Shown one piece after another: positions 26,638-34,400 of a DNA stretch of 39,024 nt. The position numbers were made by a program, and so were the translations under genes. A model generated the notes under the pieces. It saw nothing but the letters and a program-made list of their open reading frames with translations, was not told the DNA's origin and made no database searches. Positions within the stretch are counted from its first letter, which is position 1. Each line of letters opens with the position of its first letter. Source of the DNA: Verrucomicrobiota bacterium (lineage in GTDB: Bacteria; Verrucomicrobiota; Verrucomicrobiia; Limisphaerales; JADLHS01); the NCBI GenBank assembly GCA_025350905.1, contig JANXWY010000115.1:1-39024 (forward strand), read 5' to 3'.

Positions 26638-27977
26638 GGCTTGGCAAAAAGAGGGGATGGCGTCATGGCCAATGCGGCCTGCAGCGCGGCGGCAGCGTTG
26701 GCGGAATCGGCGGCCGCCTGGGCTGCGGCCAGCCGCACTTCGTTGTCGTTGCGCTGCGCCAGCAGCAAATCGAGCAGCGAGGCGCCGCCGTTCTCATACG
26801 CGAAGACGACGGTTTCGCGAATCTGTCGCGACTTGGGCGCGAGTTCATCGCGATATTGCTGCCAGCGCGTCCGTGCCGCGGAGAAGGAAGTCTGCGCCGT
26901 GAGGATGTCCGCGACGGCCTGGGCGCCGACTTTCTGCGCTTGCACGGCGGCCTGCTCCGCCATCGCTTGTGCCGCGGAAATGGCGCCCCGGTTGTGATTC
27001 CAAAGCGGCAGCGGAAAGGAAACCCCGAAGCCGACTGTGTTCGGCTGGTCGGGCGGTTGGTGCTCATATTGCCCGAAGAAGGTCGGGTCGGGCACGCGCA
27101 TCGCCTTTTGCAAACGCAGGTCGGCTTCCAGCTTGCTCCGGGCGGCTTCGGCGGCCAGAACGTCGGGGCGGTTGGCCGCGACGGCGAACGCGTTGGCGTT
27201 GGTTGCGTCAAGGATTGCGGCTTCGGGCCGGTCGGAAAGTTGCTCCAAACTTTCCGCCAACGACAGTTGACCCCGCGGCTGTTTCATTCCGAGCAAGACT
27301 TCCAAGGCGACGCATGCATTGTGGGCGCTGGCTTCGGCCGAGCGGGCATCCAGCTCCAGCCGTTCGGCGGCGATTTCAATCTGGCTTTTGTCGGCGAGGG
27401 AAATGTCCCCCGTTCGCTCGCGGACGGCGGCGATCGTTGCCTCCCGCCGGAGGGACGCGGCGGAGTCCGCGAGCACCTGCTGGTTCCGTTCCGCCAGGGC
27501 GGTCGCCGCGTACGCTTGGGTGACCGCCTGGTCGAGCAATCGCCGTGCGTCCGCGAGTCGCGCCTCGGCCCCACGCCATCCCGCACTGGCGGAGGTGGCG
27601 CGCGCCGTGCGTTTGCCGCCGATCTCAATGAGTTGGCCGACCGCCGCCACTGTGTCGTAGCTCCGGTCCCACAGGCTGTTGCCCATGGTGGTGCCGTTGG
27701 GCTGATTGCCCACCCCGATCTTGGTCGTGCCGAGCGCGAGCGATGGATTGGGAAACTCGCGGGCCACGACGCGTTGTGCCGTCGCCAGATCCACGTCGCT
27801 TTTGGCGGCGAGCAGATCCCAGTTGTTGCGGAAAGCGGCTCGTCGCGCGTCGGCCAAACTCAGGGCGGAGGCGATCGGTTCGCCGGCCGGCGATTGGTTT
27901 TCCGCCGTCGCCAGCCGTGTGCTGGTTAGAATGACGCCGAGTAAAATCCAATGGATTGTGATTCGATTTAGTTCCAT
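26634..27977 (-). CDS. Outer-membrane efflux protein (TolC/CzcC family)
   Basis: Outer-membrane channel of the tripartite metal pump. The 447-residue protein has a signal peptide (HWILLGVILTSTRLATA) and two OEP repeats. The first begins SLADARRAAFRNNWDLLAAKSDVDLA and the second about NRPDVLAAEAARSKLEADLRLQKA, each with long amphipathic helices rich in Ala, Gln and Arg. Motifs FPNPSLALGT, and VGFGVSFPLPLWNHNRGAI before the second set of helices, are typical of the CzcC branch. There is no lipobox. It is the first of the three pump genes, 82 bases after the response-regulator gene, and overlaps the adaptor gene by ATGA. Confidence 0.92.
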   Translation of the reverse strand: MELNRITIHWILLGVILTSTRLATAENQSPAGEPIASALSLADARRAAFRNNWDLLAAKSDVDLATAQRVVAREFPNPSLALGTTKIGVGNQPNGTTMGNSLWDRSYDTVAAVGQLIEIGGKRTARATSASAGWRGAEARLADARRLLDQAVTQAYAATALAERNQQVLADSAASLRREATIAAVRERTGDISLADKSQIEIAAERLELDARSAEASAHNACVALEVLLGMKQPRGQLSLAESLEQLSDRPEAAILDATNANAFAVAANRPDVLAAEAARSKLEADLRLQKAMRVPDPTFFGQYEHQPPDQPNTVGFGVSFPLPLWNHNRGAISAAQAMAEQAAVQAQKVGAQAVADILTAQTSFSAARTRWQQYRDELAPKSRQIRETVVFAYENGGASLLDLLLAQRNDNEVRLAAAQAAADSANAAAALQAALAMTPSPLFAKP

Positions 27978-28059
27978 GACGAGACGCCAGGTCCCAGCTT
28001 GGGGTGGGGGACGTAGCGTGTCTGCTAGGCGGGGACTGATTATTGTGTAAGGTGAAACC

Positions 28060-28743
28060 CTACACTCGCGGCGACGAACCGCCCGAGGCGTGCCGGCTTT
28101 CTTCCCATCGAATGGCTTCGCGGAGCAGGGCCGTCGCGTTCTCCAGTCGCAATTTTTCTTTGATGCGGGCGCAATAGGACTGGACGGTTTTGAAGTTCAC
28201 GCTGAGCGCGGTGGCAATGCGGCGGGTGTCGTAGCCCTGGCCGAAGAGTTGAAATACTTCCAGCTCGCGGTCGCTGAGCAATTCAATCGGCGAGCCGCTG
28301 CCCGGACCGCCTTCGAGAAATTTCCGGGCCATCAGGGCGGCGAATTTTTCGCTGAGACAGAGTTCGCCCGCAATCACCTGGCGGATGGCGTCGATCACTT
28401 TCTTAGCCGTTTCGCGCTTCATGATGTAGCCGCGGGCGCCCGCCCGCAGCGCGCGCTCGGCGTAGAGAAACTCGTCGTGCATCGACAACACCAGTACCCG
28501 CACTTCGGGGTGGCGCAGTTTGAGGTCCTTGATCAACTCCAGACCGGAGGCGCTCTTGAGCGAGAGGTCCACGATGGCCACGTCGGGGCCGAGTTTGTCA
28601 ATTGCCCGCAGCGCCTGCGCGGCGTCCTCCGCTTCGCCGCACACCGCCAGGTCCGGCTGCTGGTTGACCAGGTTGGTGAGCCACTCGCGCACGAGCGGGT
28701 GGTCGTCCACGAGGAAGATCTGATGCTTGGCTTTGGTGCTCAT
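28060..28743 (-). CDS. NarL/LuxR-family response regulator
   Basis: Cytoplasmic DNA-binding partner of the kinase encoded just upstream. With the start MSTKAKHQIFLVDDHP the protein has 227 residues. The receiver domain (1-125) has the acidic pair Asp13-Asp14, phosphoacceptor Asp59 in VAIVDLSLKSASG, the Ser/Thr position in VLVLSMHDE and Lys in GYIMKRE. The LuxR-type helix-turn-helix is at about 150-210 (LLSDRELEVFQLFGQGYDTR, then IATALSVNFKTVQSYCARIKEKL). The ATG overlaps the kinase stop by ATGA; a longer open frame upstream is antisense-like noise inside the kinase gene. Position directly before the three pump genes suggests it controls them. Metal pumps are usually paired with OmpR-type regulators, so this type is less common. 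Confidence 0.93.
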   Translation of the reverse strand: MSTKAKHQIFLVDDHPLVREWLTNLVNQQPDLAVCGEAEDAAQALRAIDKLGPDVAIVDLSLKSASGLELIKDLKLRHPEVRVLVLSMHDEFLYAERALRAGARGYIMKRETAKKVIDAIRQVIAGELCLSEKFAALMARKFLEGGPGSGSPIELLSDRELEVFQLFGQGYDTRRIATALSVNFKTVQSYCARIKEKLRLENATALLREAIRWEESRHASGGSSPRV

Positions 28744-29783
28744 CGGTTGAAATTTGGCAATCCGCACACCACCCGTGTTCCCCCTTCCGGCGCCGGGCTG
28801 ATCGCGAAGTTCGCCCCAATCATCGTTGCGCGATGCGCCATGATTCGCAGGCCCAGACCCTTGCTTTGCCGCCAATCTGGCGGTAGACCCCGGCCATCAT
28901 CGTGAACGGTGAGCGTGACGCCGGTGTCGGAAGATTCGAGCCGCAACCAGATGTGCCGCGCCTGGCCATGCCGGATGGCATTGCTGATGGATTCCTGGGC
29001 GATGCGATACAAATGCGTCGCTACGGTAACGTCCTGGATAAACACCTCCCGCACGCACTCGCAGCGGCACGAGATTTGAAATCGTTCGGCGATGATGGCT
29101 GCCAACTCCTCGAACGCCGGCATCAGGCCCGCATTCTCCAACGTCACCTGATGGAGTCCCCGCGCCAGTGTGCGCGTCAATTCGATGGACTCCTCCACCA
29201 AGGCGACCACTCGCCGCGCGTCGGCCGCTTCGGGCCGGGATTGCCTTGCCAATTTTTCTTCGAGGACTTGGCCGGCCAGGGCGGTGGCGGTCAGATGTTG
29301 GCCCAGGCTGTCGTGCAGGTCGTGGCCGATGCGGCGTTGTTCGCGTTCGCTGGTTTCCAGGAGTTCCTTTTCCAATCGCTCGCGTTCGGCCATTTCCTCG
29401 GTCAGCGCCTTCGTACGCTGGCCAACGCGCGCCTCCAGCTCCCGGTGGAGGGCGCTCAAACTGGCCACCAACCAGACTACGACCAGGTAAAAGCCGAGCG
29501 AGATGATGGCATTCCAGACCGGCACGAGGGCGGTGGTGTAATGCGCCCCGGCCGCGAAATCCCCTGCCAGCCACGTCAGCACACTAACGATTGAAATCGC
29601 TAGCCCGGAACGGGTGCCGGCAAACCAAGCCGTCAACGCCACGGCCACGAGGTAAAAAAGGGAGAAGAAGATCTCCGACCCGGTGAAGTAGTCGGCCAGC
29701 CCAACCACCATGACAATCGCCAGCGCGATCCCGATGATCCCGCCCCGGGAGCGCTTTTCAAGAAACGAAGTCAAGCTGGACAT
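28740..29783 (-). CDS. Membrane sensor histidine kinase (HisKA_3, NarX/DegS type)
   Basis: Sensor kinase for the adjacent NarL-type regulator. The 347-residue protein starts with about four hydrophobic segments (residues 14-34, 38-55, 60-76 and 86-110) with short loops and no large periplasmic domain, so the stimulus may be sensed in the membrane. A coiled-coil stretch (HRELEARVGQRTKALTEEMA) leads to the HisKA_3 box EREQRRIGHDLHDSLGQHLT with phosphoacceptor His154. The ATPase domain follows: AQESISNAIRHGQA (N box), DDGRGLPPD (G1) and KGLGLRIMAHRA (G2). The gene leads a five-gene minus-strand block with the response regulator and the metal pump genes; a GATAAT-type -10 lies six bases before its start. 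Confidence 0.93.
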   Translation of the reverse strand: MSSLTSFLEKRSRGGIIGIALAIVMVVGLADYFTGSEIFFSLFYLVAVALTAWFAGTRSGLAISIVSVLTWLAGDFAAGAHYTTALVPVWNAIISLGFYLVVVWLVASLSALHRELEARVGQRTKALTEEMAERERLEKELLETSEREQRRIGHDLHDSLGQHLTATALAGQVLEEKLARQSRPEAADARRVVALVEESIELTRTLARGLHQVTLENAGLMPAFEELAAIIAERFQISCRCECVREVFIQDVTVATHLYRIAQESISNAIRHGQARHIWLRLESSDTGVTLTVHDDGRGLPPDWRQSKGLGLRIMAHRATMIGANFAISPAPEGGTRVVCGLPNFNR

Positions 29784-29789
29784 GGCACG

Positions 29790-29805
29790 ATTATCGGAAC
29801 CGGTT
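29790..29805 (-). promoter_or_regulatory. Candidate -10 and palindrome before the kinase gene
   Basis: On the minus strand the palindrome AACCGGTT (29798-29805) is followed by GATAAT (29790-29795), a 5/6 match to the -10 consensus, six bases before the kinase ATG. A transcript from here would be leaderless. A related sequence, GGAACCCGGTT, occurs about 90 bases upstream (29889-29899). No good -35 was found, which would fit an activator-dependent promoter. Confidence 0.35.
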
Positions 29806-29911
29806 TGTCGAAGCCGTTGCTGGAATCGCGGAGACGGCCCTGGTAAATGACCTTTGCATTTGGGCGGGCGGAGCTGGGGCTCGAGTCCGGAACCCGGTTG
29901 AAACGCTCCGG

Positions 29912-31207
29912 CTAATTATGGCCCGATTGTTTGCCGATGTCGTAACACCACAGCTTGACGCCGTCCCGGATGTACAGCCGGCCATTGGCGACGACGGGAT
30001 AAGCCCACGATTTCTCCATGGCATTAGCACGCTTCGGTTGTTCCGGCGGCGTGAAGTGGCCCTGCTCGCGATACGCTTCCGGAGTCGGCTCAACCAAGGC
30101 CACGTCGCCGTTTTCGCCGTGCAAATAAAGCCGGCCATCCGCAAAACATGACGCCGCCGGTGCGAGCGCCCGATCCTCCCACTTAACCGTTCCGGTGGCG
30201 AAATCGACGCACAAGTAGGCCTGGCCCGTCGAGCCGTAAAAATACTCGCCAACCTTCACGACGCCGCCCAGACCGATCGGAAGTTTCGGTGAGAAATACA
30301 CCGGCTCTGGTTCAATCAGGCCGTTTTTCATTTGGAGTTTCACCAACCCGCCGCCGACGCGAAAAGCACCGCTATAAATTTGATCCTTCTCCGCCAGCGG
30401 GGTGAGGATGACCGCCGGACTGCCCAGGGCCGTCTTGTCATAACGCCACAGAAATTTGCCGGTCTTGGCGTCCACCCCCACCAGTCCCCGCTCCAGGAAT
30501 TGAACGTACTGCTTGAGGTTTCCGATTTCGACGACGATGGCGGAAGCATACGTCGCCGCATCGCCGCCGGGCACGGCACAGCGCCAGATTTCATTGCCCG
30601 TTTGCTTATTCAGCGCCACCAGCGTTGCATTCGTTCCGCCCGGCGTGCAGATCAACTGGTCGCCGTCGATGAGCGGCGATTCGGCGTAAGCCCATACGCC
30701 GGGACTGCCACCGAAGTCGGTGCGGAGATTTTTGCGCCACCGCTCCTTACCGGTGTCCGACTCGAGGCCGACCACGTCGCCGTCCGAGCCGAGCGCGTAC
30801 ACCATTTTTCCCTCGACCGACGGCGTCGAGCGGGCGCCGGGATAATTTGGTTCCTGCTTGGGGTTTCCCACCTTGCCGATCCGGGTGGACCAGGCGCGCT
30901 GGCCATTCGTGGTGGATCGTGCTTCGACGAATTCATTCTCCAAACCCTCATTGCCCATTAAAAATAGCCGGTCGGCGGCCACGGCAGGGGTGGAATAACC
31001 CGCGCCGAGGTCGGCCACCGACCAGAGCAACGCCGGTCCGGCTTTCGGCCATTCCGCGAGTAAACCTTTTTCCGCCGAGACTCCGTCGCGGTGCGGCCCA
31101 CGCCATTGTGCCCAATCGTCCGCGGGCGAGGACGCGGTGAACAGCAAAACCGCAGCGCCGCCAACCAGCGTTGCAGCGCAGTGGGGAAAAGGCATTGAAT
31201 TCTTCAT
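29912..31207 (-). CDS. Secreted PQQ-like beta-propeller repeat protein
   Basis: A 431-residue exported protein of the PQQ/pyrrolo-quinoline-quinone propeller superfamily. The start MKNSMPFPHCAATLVGGAAV gives a signal peptide ending near SSPADD; the frame is open 53 codons further upstream but that part looks unrelated. Mature sequence opens with DDWAQWRGPHRDGVSAEKGL, a signature of a group abundant in Planctomycetes and Verrucomicrobia. Repeated blades of the form VVGLESDTGKERWRKNLRTD, LVALNKQTGNEIWRCAVPGG, LVGVDAKTGKFLWRYDKTAL and YLCVDFATGTVKWEDRALAP are evident. There are no quinoprotein dehydrogenase active-site residues to be seen, so enzymatic activity is doubtful. A BamB-like scaffold or binding role is possible. 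It lies between the kinase gene and the S8 peptidase gene on the same strand without close coupling. Confidence 0.85.
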   Translation of the reverse strand: MKNSMPFPHCAATLVGGAAVLLFTASSPADDWAQWRGPHRDGVSAEKGLLAEWPKAGPALLWSVADLGAGYSTPAVAADRLFLMGNEGLENEFVEARSTTNGQRAWSTRIGKVGNPKQEPNYPGARSTPSVEGKMVYALGSDGDVVGLESDTGKERWRKNLRTDFGGSPGVWAYAESPLIDGDQLICTPGGTNATLVALNKQTGNEIWRCAVPGGDAATYASAIVVEIGNLKQYVQFLERGLVGVDAKTGKFLWRYDKTALGSPAVILTPLAEKDQIYSGAFRVGGGLVKLQMKNGLIEPEPVYFSPKLPIGLGGVVKVGEYFYGSTGQAYLCVDFATGTVKWEDRALAPAASCFADGRLYLHGENGDVALVEPTPEAYREQGHFTPPEQPKRANAMEKSWAYPVVANGRLYIRDGVKLWCYDIGKQSGHN

Positions 31208-31459
31208 AACGAATTGGGTTCCGATCGAGCTCGAGAAGCGACCCGCGAGCGAAGAGTGATTTTGCGGCTGCTCTCGATTTACGGAAGCACACTGTTCTGG
31301 GCCTCCGACTTTGTCCAGCCTTTTCCTTGGTGGTTCCCTGAGCTGGTCGGGCGAGCGGTGACTCACTCGCAGGGGGCAACAAACAGACTCTGGCCATCAA
31401 CTCGGCCACCACTTCGACCGCGCTGGCGGCAACCGAAGGCCGGTCGCGGTCCGCGGCGA

Positions 31460-34400
31460 TTACGGTTGCGCCTCCACTCGGAAGAAGTTTGGCGCGCCAT
31501 TGGTCCGGGCGGGCAACGTGAATCCGGTCGAGTAGCTCGCGGCCCGCAGCCAGTCGGTGAACGGCGACCAATTGGTTGCCTGCGTGCTGCCGAACAGGCG
31601 ATAGCCATGGCCCGGAGCCGAAGGCCATTCGAGCCGGACTTGATTGCTGGCCAGCATGGTGGCCGAAATGTTGAAAGTTGCAGCGACCGCGCTTGCGGGC
31701 GGCGTCGCTTCGACGCGGAAGAATTTTGCAGCCCCATTGGTGGTCGTGCCCAGGGTGTAACTCGTGTTCGTCCCGGTGGCGGCGAACCAGTTGGAGAACG
31801 GGGACCAGGCGACGCCGTTGGTGGCAACGTGAACCCGGTAGTTATGATTGGTGACGGAAGGCCAGGAAAGTTTCACGAAATTGTTCGGGAGTTGTTGCGC
31901 GATGATTTGGAACCGGGGTGGCGGATTGTTGGGATCCGTGCCGGCGACAAATTCGGCCCAATCGCTCAAGCCGTCGCCGTCGGTGTCGGTCGTTGAGGTT
32001 CGTTGGGCCGAGAGGCTGCCGAATTGTTGCGCCTCCCAACCATCCGGAATGCCGTTGGCATTCACGTCGGGGAAAGTGTAGTTACCCGTGAACGTCACAG
32101 AACCTCCCGGCGCCAGCAGATTCGTTTGCTTGGCTGGCGTCTGATAAAATGGCACGTCGGCGTATTGGATGATGTATTGGCCGGGCGGCACCGGGCTGAG
32201 GATTTCGCTGCGTCCACCCGCCGCGCGGTTGGTCGGTCCGGTGAGCACGTAAAACGCCTGCCAGAGATTGTTGGTAATCTGCACGGTGCCGGACGAAACG
32301 TTGGTGACGGTGATGGAAACATCGTCCACCAACCAGCCCAGACGCGGCGGGGCGTCGATGGAAAACAGAAAGTAATACCAGACGATATAAACCACCTTGC
32401 CTAGGTGAGGGGTAAGATCGAGTTCAACTGGTTCCCAGCCGAAGGAACTGTCGGCTGGCAATTGCCAGAGGTCGAGGGGCGCGGTTGCGGTGTTGGTAAT
32501 GATTTGGACGGATGCGAGTTCGATGTCGCCGTCGGCGGCGCTCAGGAAATCGTAATTGTGCCAGAACCGGAGCGTGGCCTGGTTGCCGCCGGTGAGCAGG
32601 ATGCCGGGACTGACGAGATAGGTTTCGGCCTGACCGACTGTCCCCCCCGAGAGGTTCGCGCCCCAGCAATTGGTCGGCGAATGAGCGGTTTCGCCGCCGC
32701 CCGGCGCGCCGCGGGTCCACTGGGTCTCGGACTCCGGCGGCGCAATAACGGACCAATTGGCATTGTTGGTTTCGAGGTTGTCGAACCACGGGGGCGTCAT
32801 GGGCTGCAGCGTCGTGAACGAATAAAGCTTCCCACCGTTATCGTCCGTGGTGGAATTTCCCGCGCGATCCCGGCTCACGACCCGCATGTAGTAGGTGGTG
32901 CTTGGCTTCAAGCCCGCCAGGAACACCACGTGATAACTGGCCAGCGTGGGATCATAGGCGATGAAGTTATCCGGGAAACTGGCCGGTGACTCGCTGTATT
33001 GCACGAGCGCGTTCGCGGGTTCCGAAGTATCCCAACTTACCACCGCTTCGAGATAGCCCGGTTCGATGACGACGTTGGTGATTGCCGGCGCATTGGTTTC
33101 GATGAGCGCGGTGGCGAAGCGGGTCTGGCCCGCGGAGGCATCAAAGTATTCGGCTTGGATCGCGTCCTTCGCTTGCACATGGAGCGTGCCCGCCAGGGTG
33201 GTGTTGGTCGGGGTAAAAATAATGCTGCCGCGGAACAATCCGCGCCGCGCGGTTTCCAGCAGCGTGACCGGGACGCCATTGGTTTGTTGCGGGCCGCGCA
33301 CGGTGATCGTGGTATGGCCCGAATTTTGGAGATCCAGATCTTGCACTTCAACCACGGCGCGACCTGGGACGGAATAAATATCGCTGTCGAGGGCGAGGCT
33401 GCTGCTGCCGGCCACGGGCACGAGGAAGTTGAGAATGTTGTTTAGCAGCCCCGCGCGATTGTTGCCGATGCCCGAACCGAGTGGGACCGCATCGAGAGGG
33501 AACGATAGATAAACCACCCGCGCCGGCAAATCCCGGCCAATGGTGGGTGAGCGCACGCCGACTACCGAGCCATCGCTCAACAGGATGGAGGTGGCATTGG
33601 CCGTGGGCACGATCCAGTCCGACGGATCCGTCACGCCGAGGAAAGCCAGAAACGCGAGGAGGTCATCGTAGGGGGTGTAGTCGAGCACCGCATCAATGCC
33701 GGCGCCCACCGGATCCCCCGGCGCACCGGTCACGGCGTTCACCGGTTGATCTTCGGTGTAGGACTGAATCTGGAGCACGTTGGTGTTGAAACTGGCGAGT
33801 CCCGCTTCCGTGAAGCGCGTGGTGGCATCCATCGAAGCGATGAACAGCGCGCCGCCGTTCGTGACGTAATTGGCGATTTTCTGCGCCAGCGCAACGGGCG
33901 GCGGGGAAATTTCGTCCATGCGCCAGAGGATGCAACGGTAGGCTTGTAGTTGCCCGGCGGTCGGTTCGGCTCCCGTCGACGCATCGAACACGTCAAAGGC
34001 CCGCCCCACGGCGGCTAGGGCGTCGGTATAACCCGCGAGTGGCGGCGCCGCCACGAGTCCGCCGCTATCCGTGTAGGAATCCAGCAACAGTATCTCCGGC
34101 GGCTGCGTGTTGGTGATGCTAAAATAACTCCCGGTATTGTTGTTGGTTGAGCGATTGCCGGCTTCATCTTGCGCAACAACGAAATATTGCACGACCGCGT
34201 TGGCCGCCACGTTGGCGAGCGTGAATTCCTGGGTCACCTCCAGCATATGGTTGGTCCGTGCGAGATTCGGCGTCGGGGTGCCGTAATAGAGTTCCGCCCG
34301 CGCCGCTTCATCGGTAGTCCACGATACCGCAATCTGACCGAATTGATTCGTTGCGTGCACTGCTGAAATCACCGGCGGCAATAGGTCGGCGCGCGCGGTG

